Shown piece after piece: positions 8,510-17,212 of a stretch of 64,000 nucleotides of DNA. Made by a program: the position numbers and the translations under genes. Under the pieces are notes generated by a model. It ran no database searches. It was not told the origin of the DNA and saw only the letters and a program-made list of their open reading frames with translations. The stretch's first letter is position 1, and every line of letters begins with the position of its first letter. The DNA is from an uncultured Collinsella sp. (GTDB lineage Bacteria; Actinomycetota; Coriobacteriia; Coriobacteriales; Coriobacteriaceae): positions 62,001 through 126,000 of the forward strand of contig CAUCLI010000004.1 in NCBI GenBank assembly GCA_958443615.1. The letters are read 5' to 3'.

Positions 8510-9190
8510 CTACCACGCGCCCAAAACGCGGCCCACTTCCAACATGTCCTTACATGCGGCGACCGCGCCAGCCTGCTCGAGCTCCCCCGGCGCAGCGGCA
8601 CCCGAATAGATTCCGATGCAGGGGATGCCGAGCTCGGCCGCCCCTTGCACGTCGTACATGCGGTCCCCTACCATCACGGCATCAACGGAGGTGGCTCCAA
8701 GTGCCTCCAAAGCGGCGGCGATAGACTCAGCCTTGGTCTCTCGGACACCGGGGATGCGACCGGCGACGACCTCGAACTGCGTCACACCCAAATCGGCGAG
8801 CAGGTCGCGCGTAGACGCCTCGACACGCGAGGTCGCCACCGCCACGCGCCTGCCAGAGGCCACGAGCACATCGAGAAGCTCGGGGACGTATGGGAACAGC
8901 GGGATATCCGCCGGCGTGACCGTACGCTCGAACAGCTCGCGATATTCAGCTGCCACCCTGTATGCCTCACGCTCGCCCATATCGGTGACCATGCGGATCC
9001 CGACTTCGAGCGGTGGCCCTATCAGGGGGAGCATCTGCTCCTCGGAAAGCTCGTAACCTCGTTGTCCGAGCACCTCACCCACCACGCGCATGATGGCGGG
9101 CTGGGTGTTAGCCAACGTGCCGTCATAGTCGAACAAGACGATTGGGCGCTCATGCAGGCTCGGGCCCTCAAACTCTCTCATGTCAGTCAA
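8510..9190 (-). CDS. HAD family phosphatase (Gph/PGP-like)
   Basis: A 226-aa haloacid dehalogenase-type phosphatase. Motif I is LFDYDGTLANT with the nucleophile and acid Asp pair, motif II is the Thr/Ser in VAVATSR, and motif IV reads AVMVGDRMYDVQGA. The helical cap between residues 30 and 100 places it with phosphoglycolate phosphatase and pyrophosphatase PpaX types. The likely start is TTG at 9190, because AAAGGAA lies seven bases upstream; the ATG three codons later would have overlong spacing. It follows rpsA on the same strand, but a terminator separates them. The substrate cannot be told from sequence. Confidence 0.85.
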   Translation of the reverse strand: MTDMREFEGPSLHERPIVLFDYDGTLANTQPAIMRVVGEVLGQRGYELSEEQMLPLIGPPLEVGIRMVTDMGEREAYRVAAEYRELFERTVTPADIPLFPYVPELLDVLVASGRRVAVATSRVEASTRDLLADLGVTQFEVVAGRIPGVRETKAESIAAALEALGATSVDAVMVGDRMYDVQGAAELGIPCIGIYSGAAAPGELEQAGAVAACKDMLEVGRVLGAW

Positions 9191-9231
9191 CGGGGATTCC
9201 TTTCATGTGATGAAACACGGATCCGCGCAGC

Positions 9232-9267
9232 AAAAGACCCCGGCGGACACATGCCCGTCGGGGTCTG
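9232..9267 (-). terminator. Terminator of rpsA
   Basis: On the minus strand AGACCCCGACGG pairs with CCGCCGGGGTCT and is followed by TTTTG, 37 bases after the rpsA stop. Confidence 0.85.
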
Positions 9268-9303
9268 CAGCGAACCTAGGGTTCAAAGGCGAATGCCGGA
9301 GAT

Positions 9304-10464
9304 TTACTCGGCGTCCTCGGCCTTCTCCTCACCCTCGAGCGGGGTGACCTCGATCTCGATGCCGAGGGTCTCGGCAGCGGACTTCATGGACAGGGAGATG
9401 CGACGACGGTCGAGGTCGATCTCCATGACCTTGACCTGGACCTTGGAGCCCACAGAGGTGACCTGGGCAGGCTGGTCCACGTGCTTGTTGGCCATCTCGG
9501 AGATGTGCACGAGGCCCTCGATGCCGTCACCGAGGTCGACGAACGCGCCGAAGGGCACGAGCTTGGTGACGGTGCCCTCGACGATGGCGCCCACAGGGTA
9601 CTTCTTGACCAGGGCACGCCACGGATCCTCGGTGGTCTGCTTGAGACCGAGGGAGATGCGCTCGCGGTTCAGATCGACGTCGAGCACCTCGACCTCGACC
9701 TCCTGGCCGACCTTGACGACCTCGGAGGGGTGGTTGACGTGGTTCCAAGAGAGCTCGGAGATGTGGATGAGGCCGTCGATGCCGCCCAGATCCACGAAGG
9801 CACCGAAGTCCACGATGGAGGAGACGGTGCCCTTGAGGCGCATGCCGCTCTTGAGCTTGGAGAGGATCTCGGAGCGCTCGGCCTTGCGGGACTCCTCGAG
9901 AACGACGCGGCGGGAAAGCACGACGTTGTTGCGGTTGCGGTCCATCTCGATGACGCGGGCCTCGATGGAGGTGCCGAGATAGGAGGTGAGGTCCTTCACG
10001 CGGCGAAGGTCAACGAGGGAGGCGGGCAGGAAGCCGCGCAGGCCGATGTCGAGGATGAGACCGCCCTTGACGACCTCGATGACCTCGCCCTCGACGTTCT
10101 CGCCGGCGTTGAACTTCTCCTCGATGCGGTTCCAGGCACGCTCGTACTCGGCGCGCTTCTTGGAGAGAACCAGACGACCGTCCTTGTCCTCCTTCTGGAG
10201 CACGAGCGCCTCGATGGAGTCGCCCAGCGCCACGAGGTCGGCGGGGTTGGCGTCCTTGCGGATGGAGAGCTCACGGACAGGGATGACGCCCTCGGACTTG
10301 AAGCCGATGTCGACGAGGACCTCGTCGCGCTCGATCTTCACAACGGTGCCGTTGACCAGGTCGCCCTCATCGAAATCGGTGATGGAGTTGTCGATGAGGT
10401 TGTTCATCTCCTCGGTATCGACGTCGTCGAGGGAGAAGATGGACGAGTTCTGAATCTCACTCAA
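9304..10464 (-). CDS. rpsA: 30S ribosomal protein S1 (four S1 domains)
   Basis: A 386-aa protein made of four S1 RNA-binding domains at about residues 33-103, 118-187, 204-273 and 289-358. Domain signatures include GFKSEGVIPVRELS, LRGFLPASLVD, VDFGAFVDLGGIDGLIHISE and VPFGAFVDLGDGIEGLVHIS. The shorter four-domain form is normal for Gram-positive lineages, compared with six domains in E. coli. It binds mRNA at the 30S subunit and helps initiation. The start is TTG at 10464, with GAAAGGGG upstream and the frame beginning SEIQNSSIFSL. The acidic C-terminal tail GEEKAEDAE is typical. It has its own terminator and probably its own promoter. Confidence 0.95.
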   Translation of the reverse strand: MSEIQNSSIFSLDDVDTEEMNNLIDNSITDFDEGDLVNGTVVKIERDEVLVDIGFKSEGVIPVRELSIRKDANPADLVALGDSIEALVLQKEDKDGRLVLSKKRAEYERAWNRIEEKFNAGENVEGEVIEVVKGGLILDIGLRGFLPASLVDLRRVKDLTSYLGTSIEARVIEMDRNRNNVVLSRRVVLEESRKAERSEILSKLKSGMRLKGTVSSIVDFGAFVDLGGIDGLIHISELSWNHVNHPSEVVKVGQEVEVEVLDVDLNRERISLGLKQTTEDPWRALVKKYPVGAIVEGTVTKLVPFGAFVDLGDGIEGLVHISEMANKHVDQPAQVTSVGSKVQVKVMEIDLDRRRISLSMKSAAETLGIEIEVTPLEGEEKAEDAE

Positions 10465-10838
10465 AGGTGGACCCCTTTCGAACTACGGGGCCCCGATTAC
10501 CTGACCTGCAGATGGTTGCTTGCAAAAAGCGGACGAGCCGCCAGCGCGCGCGCACCGTTTGGAACAATCTCGGGGGCCGACAGATACTGACGTGAACTAT
10601 AAACATTCACGGTTCATTAGAGTACGTTGAAACCCCGTCTTTTTCAAGCGGCAACCACGATTTTTTCGCCGGCGGCACGAATTGGCCGCGAGCGAGAACG
10701 ACCCCTCCCCCATCGAACGGTCAATCAAGCGGGCGAGAGGCTAGATGGGCGCCAACGGGGTACAAGGGGTTCAACGCGCACCGCGCCATCCCACACCCAC
10801 ATCGCCACTCCACGCGAACCGAACCCCAGGAGACGCTC
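10465..10838. other. Divergent intergenic region between rpsA and HAD gene
   Basis: A 374-base gap between divergent genes. TATAGT on the minus strand near 10597-10602 could be a -10 for rpsA, with no good -35. Around it lies the partly symmetric GTGAACTATAAACATTCAC. I see no protein or RNA gene. Confidence 0.4.
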
Positions 10839-11585
10839 ATGCCTCAGCTCAAAGCCGTCGTCTTCGATATGGACGACACGCTGCTCAGCATCAATCTCAG
10901 CGCCTTCATCGGCATGTTCGCACTCGATGAGGCCAAGCTGCTCGCCCAGGTCGCCCGCAAACCCATCGTGTCGCTCTTTTCCCCGCTCGGCAGCGCCATG
11001 CTCGCCCTCAACAACGGCGACCGGGCGCCGGGCGACGCGCGCACCAACCGGCAGTTCTTCGCCGATGAACTCGAGCGCCGCTGCGGCATCCCGGTCCTCG
11101 AGCCCGCCATCGCCGATATGCTCGAGTTCTACGAGCGCGAGATCCTGCCAAAGAAGAACGACCGCGCCATCTCCGCCCGGCCGCGCGAGGGCGCCCACGG
11201 GGCGGTCGAGGCCGTCCTGGGCCGCGGCATGCGCATCGCCCTGCTCACCAACCCGAGCTTCTCGCGCGCGTGCATCGAATGCCGCATGGGATGGGGCGAC
11301 ATGCTCGACATGCCCTTCGAACTCGTGACCACATGGGAGAACTGCACGCGCGTCAAGCCGTGTGCGGACTACTATCTCGACTCCCTCGCCAAGCTCGGCC
11401 TCGCCCCCGAGGAGACCCTCATGGTCGGCAACGACCCCAAGCGCGACTTCCCCGCACCCGGCATCGGCCTCAAGACGGCCTATGTGGGCAACGGCTTCCA
11501 GCCCAACGCCCTCTGGAACGGCAGCATGGCCGACTTCGCCAAGAGCCTCGACGAGATCGAGGAGCGGTTCTGCAACGGCGAATAG
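10839..11585 (+). CDS. HAD family hydrolase
   Basis: A 248-aa HAD-type phosphatase unlike the one at 8510. Motif I is VVFDMDDTLLS (residues 7-17), motif II is LLTNPSF, the motif III lysine is in RVKPCADYY, and motif IV is MVGNDPKRDFPAPGIGLKTAYV. The helical insert between 20 and 115 acts as the cap. The start ATG has CCAGGAGA upstream at good spacing. It stands alone, divergent from rpsA and convergent with the cysteine desulfidase-like gene, with hairpin repeat B after it. The substrate is unknown; the D-D-T motif I and the NDP motif resemble the FMN/YjjG-like subgroup, but this is only likeness. Confidence 0.85.
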   Translation: MPQLKAVVFDMDDTLLSINLSAFIGMFALDEAKLLAQVARKPIVSLFSPLGSAMLALNNGDRAPGDARTNRQFFADELERRCGIPVLEPAIADMLEFYEREILPKKNDRAISARPREGAHGAVEAVLGRGMRIALLTNPSFSRACIECRMGWGDMLDMPFELVTTWENCTRVKPCADYYLDSLAKLGLAPEETLMVGNDPKRDFPAPGIGLKTAYVGNGFQPNALWNGSMADFAKSLDEIEERFCNGE

Positions 11586-11651
11586 GCCCTCGCGGGAAGC
11601 CGGAGGCGACCGCTTTACATCGGTCGAACGACGCATCCGGGCCAAAACGGC

Positions 11652-11722
11652 GCCGCCGAGCGTGCGATGTCGAAAAATGCACAGCTGAACCGCTTCATTT
11701 TCGACATCGCACGCTCAGCGGC
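11652..11722. repeat. Intergenic hairpin, family B
   Basis: A long stem: GCCGCCGAGCGTGCGATGTC followed by GAAAAATG on the left (11652-11679) faces its near-perfect complement at 11696-11722, around the loop CACAGCTGAACCGCTT. Core and loop match the copy at 716-770. It lies between two convergent genes. Confidence 0.7.
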
Positions 11723-11778
11723 GTATGACTCTGGAACGCAGATGCACCCTGGCGGCAATCGCGCCGGGCCTCAATCGC

Positions 11779-13161
11779 CTACAGCCGCGTCTCCCCCGTC
11801 ATGAGCTTCAGGATCTCGACGTCGGTGTCCTTCATGCCCACGCGACCGACGTAGCCCATGCTCGCGATGGTCTCCTCGACCGAATCCATGACGATGCCCT
11901 CGCCCGCGCGGAAGCCCCGGCCCGCCTGCGCCATGTCGGCACCGAGGATCGCGGCGTCGACGGCGGCCGAGATCTTGGCGGCGCAGCTCGCCTTGGCACC
12001 GTCGCACACGATGCCGCCCACGTTGCCGAGCGTGTTCACGATGGTGGCGCCGATCTGCTCGCGTGAAGCACCGCGCATCCACTCGATGGCAGCGCCCGCG
12101 CCGCAACCCGCGCACACAACGCCGCAAAACGCAGAGAGCGCGCCGATGTAGCTCTTCACATGTATCGCCACCAGGTCGGACAGGGCCAGGGCGCGCAGCA
12201 GGCGATCGCCCTCGACACCCAGGTCCTCGGCGTAGGTGGCCACGGGCATGGCGCAGGTGATGCCCTGGTTGCCCGACCCGCACACGATCGCCACGGGCAG
12301 GGCGCAGCCGCTCATGCGGGCGTCCGAGCCGGCGGCGGCACGGGCGCGGGCGCGGCACGCCAGATCCTCGCCGCGCGTGGCGAGCAGCGTGCGGCCGACC
12401 TCGGCGCCCCAGGCGTTTTCCAACCCCTCGTCCGAGATCGCGGTGTTGAGTTCGAGCTGGCGTTCGAGCGACGCGCGGGCGCCGGAGATGTCGCCATCCT
12501 CGACGAAATCCAAAATCGCGTTGAGCGTGAGGCCCTCGAGCGGCTTGGCGGCCGGAGCGTCGGCCTCGGCGGCGGGCTGCACGGCACTCATGAGCGCGCA
12601 GGTGCCGGAGCAGGAGTCCTCGACATCGCCCCCGCGCGCGGCGGGGCACAGCTGGTTGGCGGGCACGCCGTCGCGCATGCAGCGCACCACGTTCGTGTGG
12701 TGCTCGGATATGGCGACCTCGGCCACATGCCCGAGCGCATGCGCCTTGATCTCGATGTAGAGGTTCGGCACGCCCTCGATCAGGGCGACCTCGCAGTAGC
12801 CCGCCTCGCCGAGCAGCTCGCGCGTGCGCGCGATGTCGGCCTCGGTCACGCCCTCGAGCGCCTCGAGGGCCGCGGAGGCGTCGCCGCCCACCGCGCCGAG
12901 GACCGCTGCGGCCTCGACGCCGCGCATGCCGCCCGAATTGGGCACAGTGACGCTCTTGACGTTCTTGATGATGTTGCCGGAGCACCCGACCTCGATCGAC
13001 TCGGGCTCGCAGCCCAAGACCAGGCGGGCGAGTGCCGCGGCGTAGGCGACCGCGATGGGTTCGGTGCAGCCGAGCGCGCAGATCAGCTCGGAGTTCAACA
13101 GGTCGCACAGCGCGCGATCGCGCTGCTCCGGCGTCATATCGGTCACGTTCTTACCGTCCAC
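11779..13161 (-). CDS. L-cysteine desulfidase / Fe-S serine dehydratase alpha-type enzyme (CdsB family)
   Basis: A 460-aa enzyme of the family that includes the archaeal L-cysteine desulfidase and UPF0597 (YhaM/CyuA); members split cysteine to pyruvate, ammonia and sulphide using a 4Fe-4S cluster. The N-terminal block CALGCTEPIAVAYAAALA and SGNIIKNV are family signatures. Probable cluster ligands lie in AFCGVVCAGCGAGAAIEW, and VEDSCSGTCALM is a further cysteine pair. The start is GTG at 13161, since GAAAGGGG lies six bases upstream; ATGs further upstream lack a site. An oxygen-sensitive cluster fits an anaerobic host. Whether cysteine or serine is preferred is not settled by sequence. Confidence 0.82.
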   Translation of the reverse strand: MDGKNVTDMTPEQRDRALCDLLNSELICALGCTEPIAVAYAAALARLVLGCEPESIEVGCSGNIIKNVKSVTVPNSGGMRGVEAAAVLGAVGGDASAALEALEGVTEADIARTRELLGEAGYCEVALIEGVPNLYIEIKAHALGHVAEVAISEHHTNVVRCMRDGVPANQLCPAARGGDVEDSCSGTCALMSAVQPAAEADAPAAKPLEGLTLNAILDFVEDGDISGARASLERQLELNTAISDEGLENAWGAEVGRTLLATRGEDLACRARARAAAGSDARMSGCALPVAIVCGSGNQGITCAMPVATYAEDLGVEGDRLLRALALSDLVAIHVKSYIGALSAFCGVVCAGCGAGAAIEWMRGASREQIGATIVNTLGNVGGIVCDGAKASCAAKISAAVDAAILGADMAQAGRGFRAGEGIVMDSVEETIASMGYVGRVGMKDTDVEILKLMTGETRL

Positions 13162-13228
13162 GGCGGGCCCCTTTCGATGTGTCATTCGCCTGTATCCAAG
13201 TGTAGCAGCCCCGCCGCCCCTTCCCATG

Positions 13229-13261
13229 AAAACGCGGCCCGACCCGCAAGGGCCGGACCGC
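13229..13261 (-). terminator. Terminator of ndk
   Basis: On the minus strand GCGGTCCGGCCC pairs imperfectly with GGGTCGGGCCGC around TTGC and is followed by GTTTTC, 34 bases after the ndk stop. Confidence 0.7.
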
Positions 13262-13294
13262 GCCGTAAAGGGGGCTCTTATGTGGGCCTCGCGC

Positions 13295-13702
13295 CTATCC
13301 GAAGAAGCGCTCGATCTCGATGGCGGCGTTCTCCAGAGAGTCGGAGCCGTGGATGATATTGGCGTTCACGTCGTTCGCGAAGTCGCCGCGAATCGTGCCG
13401 GGGGCGGCGTCGAGCGGGTTGGTGGCACCCATGATGGTGCGCATCTTGGAGACGGCGCCGAGGCCGGACACGACCATCTTCACCACGGGGCCGCTCGTCA
13501 TGAACTCGACGATCTCGCCGAAGAACGGCTTGTCCGCCAGGTGGGCGTAGTGCACCTTGACGAGCTCCTCGTCGAGCTCGCATTTCTCCATCTTCTCGAT
13601 GGTGAGGCCGCAACGCTCGATGCGATCGATGATGGGCCCGGTCTTGCGGTCGCGGACGGCGTCGGGCTTGATCATGATGAAGGTCTTCTCGATATCTGCC
13701 AC
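13295..13702 (-). CDS. ndk: Nucleoside diphosphate kinase
   Basis: The 135-aa enzyme moves the terminal phosphate from ATP to other nucleoside diphosphates and keeps NTP and dNTP pools in balance. The catalytic phospho-histidine is His118 in NIIHGSDS. Other family blocks are MIKPDAV (10-16), GPVVKMVV (71-78) and RTIMGATNPLDAAPGTIRGD (89-108). The length is standard. The start is GTG at 13702 with GAAAGGGG upstream. It stands alone with its own terminator, between argH and the cysteine desulfidase-like gene. Confidence 0.97.
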   Translation of the reverse strand: MADIEKTFIMIKPDAVRDRKTGPIIDRIERCGLTIEKMEKCELDEELVKVHYAHLADKPFFGEIVEFMTSGPVVKMVVSGLGAVSKMRTIMGATNPLDAAPGTIRGDFANDVNANIIHGSDSLENAAIEIERFFG

Positions 13703-13873
13703 AATATCCCCTTTCGATGGGAGGGCTGCAAGCGCATGGTGCGCGGCGTATCTTCGTTACGCCATGGTACCCAAAGAGCGCGGTCCGAAGACCCCGTTTC
13801 GCCGAAGGGCGCGGCTGAAACGTTTCGCCATGCGGAATACGCCGCTCGCCCACGAAACCACCATCATCGCCCC

Positions 13874-15304
13874 CTATCGGGCGCCCTCGCCCATGGGGAC
13901 GACGGGTGCCATCCCCTCCAGATACGCCTCGTCCGCGACGAGGGACGTGCGCACCAGGCGCATCTGCTCATCCACGGCTGAGGGAGACGTCCCGCCCATC
14001 GTCGTGCGTGCCGAGACGATCGCATCGATGTCGAGCGCGGAGACGATATCGGGGCCGAACAGGGGGCTCGCCTCCTGGAACACGGAGAGCGGCAGGTCGT
14101 CGAGCCGGCACCCGCGCTCCTCGCATGCGAGCACCAGGCGCCCGACGACCTCGTGCGCCTCGCGGAACGGCACGCCCTTCCGCGTGAGGTAGTCCGCGAC
14201 GTCGGTCGCCGCGAGATGGCCGACCTCGCATGCGGCGCGCATCGCCTCGGCGTTGAAAGTGCAGGTCGAGACCATCCCCGCCATGATGGACAGGCTCTGG
14301 CAGAGCGTGTGCGCGGAGTCGAGCATGCCGCCCTTGTCCTCTTGCAGGTCCTTGTTGTACGCCAGGGGAAGGCCCTTGCACGTCACCAGCAGCTGTAGGA
14401 GGTTGCCGTAGACGCGACCCGTCTTGCCGCGGATGAGCTCGGCGAAGTCGGGGTTCTTCTTCTGCGGCATGATGGACGAGCCCGTCGAATACGCGTCGGA
14501 GAGGGTGATGTAGCCGAACTCGGAGCTGCTCCACAGCACGATCTCCTCGGCGAGGCGCGAAAGGTGCATCGCCATGGTCGAGCACGCGAAATGCAGGTCC
14601 AAGATGAAGTCGCGATCGGAGACCGCGTCGAGCGAATTGCAGATGACGCGGGAGAACCCCATCGCGTAGGAGGCGGCGACGCGGTCGAGCGGATAGGTGG
14701 TCCCGGCGAGCGCGGCGGCGCCGAGCGGGGAGGCGTCGGCGGCGTCGAACGCGGCGGTGAGGCGGCGGAAGTCGCGCTCGAACATCCAGTAATAGGCGAG
14801 CAGGTGATGCGAGAGCAGGACGGGCTGCGCATGTTGGAGGTGCGTCATACCCGGCAAGACCACCTTGGCGTTGTCGCGCGCCGCATCGACCAGGACCTCC
14901 CGCAGGTGCAGGTTGGCCTTCATGAGGTCGCGGGCGAGCGCCTTGGCCGCGAGGCGCGTGTCGGTCGCGACCTGATCGTTGCGGGAGCGCCCGGTGTGCA
15001 GGCGCTTGCCCGCCTCCCCGATGCGGCGCGTGAGCTCCCCCTCGATCGCCATGTGGATGTCCTCGTCCTCGATATGGAAGGCGAACGAACCGGCGTCGAT
15101 CTCACCCTCGATCTCAGACAGGCCGCCCACGATGGCCTCGCAGTCATCCTGGGAGATGATCCCCTGCTTGGCGAGCATGCGCGCATGCGCCTTCGAACCC
15201 GCGATATCCTGCTTGTACAGGTGCTTGTCGACCGGCAGCGACGCGCCGAACTCCTGGGTGGAGACCGCGACGCCCTCCTTGAACCGTCCGCCCCAAAGCG
15301 CCAT
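13874..15304 (-). CDS. argH: Argininosuccinate lyase
   Basis: The final enzyme of arginine synthesis, splitting argininosuccinate to arginine and fumarate; 476 aa, near the family norm of 460. It is a fumarase/aspartase-fold protein. Visible signatures are TGRSRNDQVATDTRLAAK near the N terminus, HLQHAQPVLLSHHLLAYYWM, and GSSIMPQKKNPDFAELIRGK, which carries the catalytic Ser loop. The start at 15304 gives the conserved MALWGGRF beginning; an ATG two codons earlier is possible because AAGGAA lies close by. It follows argG by about 100 bases on the same strand, so the pair is probably one transcript under the leader upstream of argG. Confidence 0.96.
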   Translation of the reverse strand: MALWGGRFKEGVAVSTQEFGASLPVDKHLYKQDIAGSKAHARMLAKQGIISQDDCEAIVGGLSEIEGEIDAGSFAFHIEDEDIHMAIEGELTRRIGEAGKRLHTGRSRNDQVATDTRLAAKALARDLMKANLHLREVLVDAARDNAKVVLPGMTHLQHAQPVLLSHHLLAYYWMFERDFRRLTAAFDAADASPLGAAALAGTTYPLDRVAASYAMGFSRVICNSLDAVSDRDFILDLHFACSTMAMHLSRLAEEIVLWSSSEFGYITLSDAYSTGSSIMPQKKNPDFAELIRGKTGRVYGNLLQLLVTCKGLPLAYNKDLQEDKGGMLDSAHTLCQSLSIMAGMVSTCTFNAEAMRAACEVGHLAATDVADYLTRKGVPFREAHEVVGRLVLACEERGCRLDDLPLSVFQEASPLFGPDIVSALDIDAIVSARTTMGGTSPSAVDEQMRLVRTSLVADEAYLEGMAPVVPMGEGAR

Positions 15305-15404
15305 CCTCATCCGTTCCTTCCCCGGCCGCACCCCGGCCGCATCTTCGTTGCGAAAAGTCGCGTCTTTTCGCAGCGCACCTTTCACCTTGCGTCCCGTCAT
15401 GCCC

Positions 15405-16736
15405 TCAGTAGTTCACGGCGCAGCCCATAGCCTGCGCAGGGTCGGCGCCGTCCACCACGTCGAAGGAAGGCGACGCGGCGTCATGGGCGGACGAGAGCCC
15501 GGCCTGCTTCATCGCCCAGGTCTTGATCGAGAGGCCCTGGATGTCGATGAAGCCCTTCGCCGCCTTCTGGTCGAAGGCGTCGTCGTTGTCGTAGGTGGCG
15601 AGCGCCGGGTCGTACAGGGCCGCGGCGCTCTTGCGGCCCGCGACCACGCATCCGCCCTTGTAGAACTTGAGCTTCACCACACCGGTCAGGTCCTTCTGCG
15701 TGGCCCCCATGAAGGCGTCGAGCGCCTCCTTGAAGGGGCTGAACCAGCGGCCGTTGTAGACCTGGTCGGCCCAGAGCTGCTCGAGGGCGAGCTTGTGGTG
15801 AAGCACGTCGCGCTCCAGGCACAGGTCCTCGAGCGCCTTGTGCGCCTGGATGAGCGCGAGGCCGGCAGGCACCTCGTAGCACTCGCGCGACTTCAGGCCG
15901 ACGTAGCGGTTCTCGATCATGTCGATGCGGCCGTAGCCGCACGCGCCGGCGATGCCGTTGAGCTTGGCGATGAGCTCGGGGAGCGGCATCTGCTCGCCGT
16001 CCAGGCTGCTCGGCACGCCCGCGGTGAAGCCGATCTCCACGTAGACGGGCGTATCGGGCGCGTCGGCGGGATCGACCGTCATCGTCCAGATGTCCGCCGG
16101 GGGCTCGACCCACGGGTCCTCGAGCACGCCCGCCTCGATCGCGCGGCCCCACAGGTTGTCGTCGATCGAATACGGCTTCTCGACGCTCTGCGCCACCGGC
16201 ACGCCGTGCTTCTTCGCATAGGCGATCTCATCGGGGCGCATGCCCAGGTCCCATTCGCGCACCGGCGCGATGACCTTGAGGGAGGGGTCGAGCGCGGTGA
16301 TCGAGGTCTCGAAGCGCACCTGGTCGTTGCCCTTGCCCGTGCAGCCGTGGGCGACGCACGTGGCGCCGTGCTTGTGGGCGACCTCGACGAGGTGCTTGGA
16401 GATGAGCGGGCGGGAGAGCGCCGAGAGCAGCGGGTACTTGTTCTCGTACATCGCGTTGGCGGCGATGGCGCACGTGAGGTACTGGCTGGCGAACTCGTCG
16501 GTCATGTCGATGACCTCGACGGCCACGCAACCGAGCATCTTCGCCTTCTCGGCGACCTTCTCCAGGCCGTCGTGCTCCTGACCGACGTTGCCGAGCATGG
16601 CGATGACGTCGAGCCCCATCTCGTTTTGCAGCCACTTGATGCACACGGAGGTGTCGAGGCCGCCGGAGTACGCGAGCACGACCTTTTCCTTTGCGGCGGC
16701 GCCGTTCGCGGTGTTCATGGCATTCATGGTATTCAT
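15405..16736 (-). CDS. argG: Argininosuccinate synthase
   Basis: Joins citrulline and aspartate using ATP to make argininosuccinate; 443 aa. The N-type ATP pyrophosphatase P-loop is VVLAYSGGLDTSVC (about 19-32). VAHGCTGKGNDQVRFE binds citrulline and aspartate, and IAPVREWD and EKPYSIDDNLWGR are further signatures. The N terminus has an odd low-complexity start MNTMNAMNTANGAAAKE, roughly 15 residues longer than most homologues, with repeated ATG codons; AAAGGATGA before the first ATG supports it. It is the first enzyme gene after a leader with an arginine-rich peptide and a terminator, so expression is probably set by arginine supply. Confidence 0.97.
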   Translation of the reverse strand: MNTMNAMNTANGAAAKEKVVLAYSGGLDTSVCIKWLQNEMGLDVIAMLGNVGQEHDGLEKVAEKAKMLGCVAVEVIDMTDEFASQYLTCAIAANAMYENKYPLLSALSRPLISKHLVEVAHKHGATCVAHGCTGKGNDQVRFETSITALDPSLKVIAPVREWDLGMRPDEIAYAKKHGVPVAQSVEKPYSIDDNLWGRAIEAGVLEDPWVEPPADIWTMTVDPADAPDTPVYVEIGFTAGVPSSLDGEQMPLPELIAKLNGIAGACGYGRIDMIENRYVGLKSRECYEVPAGLALIQAHKALEDLCLERDVLHHKLALEQLWADQVYNGRWFSPFKEALDAFMGATQKDLTGVVKLKFYKGGCVVAGRKSAAALYDPALATYDNDDAFDQKAAKGFIDIQGLSIKTWAMKQAGLSSAHDAASPSFDVVDGADPAQAMGCAVNY

Positions 16737-16857
16737 GGGTTCATCCTTTCACGATGCTTCGATGCGATGGGAATGGGTGAGCCCAACTGATGCGGTGGTG
16801 CGCGCGACTCGCACCTGTCCGAGCGCGCACCGCGAGTCGCGTGCGGTGCCGTGCGCA

Positions 16858-16882
16858 TAAGAAAAATCCGCCTCGCGGCGGA
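16858..16882 (-). terminator. Intrinsic terminator in the argG leader (attenuator)
   Basis: On the minus strand TCCGCC-GCGA-GGCGGA is followed by TTTTTCTT. It lies about 120 bases before the argG start, inside the leader, where a terminator would block argGH unless relieved. The upstream segment GTCCGC at 16935-16940 could pair with the 3' arm of this stem and act as an antiterminator. Confidence 0.75.
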
Positions 16883-16952
16883 CGTTCCCTCGACGATATC
16901 AGTTGGACTCTGCGGTGGGGCCTCAAAGCCCCATGCGGACAGAGACAACGAT

Positions 16953-17030
16953 TTATCGTCGTCGGGAGATTGCACGCTGGCGTCGGGCGGCCGCATCGGC
17001 GGCGTTCTGGCAAGGCGCGATGGCGGTCAT
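16953..17030 (-). CDS. Arginine-rich leader peptide of argGH
   Basis: A 25-codon frame, MTAIAPCQNAADAAA followed by RRQRAISRRR and TAA. Six of the last ten codons are arginine (CGA, CGC, CGT, CGA, CGA, CGA), and four of these six are CGA. GAGGA lies seven bases before the chosen ATG at 17030; an in-frame ATG two codons earlier (17036) is too close to that site. A hairpin (16946-16961) overlaps the last Arg codons and the stop, a second stem (16908-16944) follows, then the terminator at 16858-16882. This is the layout of amino-acid attenuators such as trp and his: a ribosome stalling when charged Arg-tRNA is low would favour read-through into argGH. The role is inferred; the codons, stems and order are directly visible. 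Confidence 0.7.
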   Translation of the reverse strand: MTAIAPCQNAADAAARRQRAISRRR

Positions 17031-17160
17031 CACCATGTCCTCGTATGTAGCCAGAAGCTGTGCCACGGTTACTCATCCCTTCAAAACCAGGCGCGTCAAT
17101 CGTTGGTTCGCTATAGTAGCCTAAAGCGCCTCTTAGATGCCTTTGTTTTTTCGAATATTT

Positions 17161-17196
17161 CAGCCCTGTTTCCCACATGCATAAGAAACAGGGCTG
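17161..17196 (-). terminator. Hairpin after the amino-acid transporter operon
   Basis: A perfect 12-bp stem, CAGCCCTGTTTC with GAAACAGGGCTG, 16 bases after the ATPase stop. On the minus strand it is followed by AAATATTCG rather than a U-tract, so its strength as a terminator is uncertain. It separates the transporter from the argG promoter. Confidence 0.55.
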
Positions 17197-17212
17197 AGTG
17201 TATACAGTCGTT

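Noticed and set aside
17040..17160. A sigma-70 promoter for argG around TACTATAG
   Set aside because: A -10-like box exists but no acceptable -35 at 16-18 bases, so the position was not listed as a feature.
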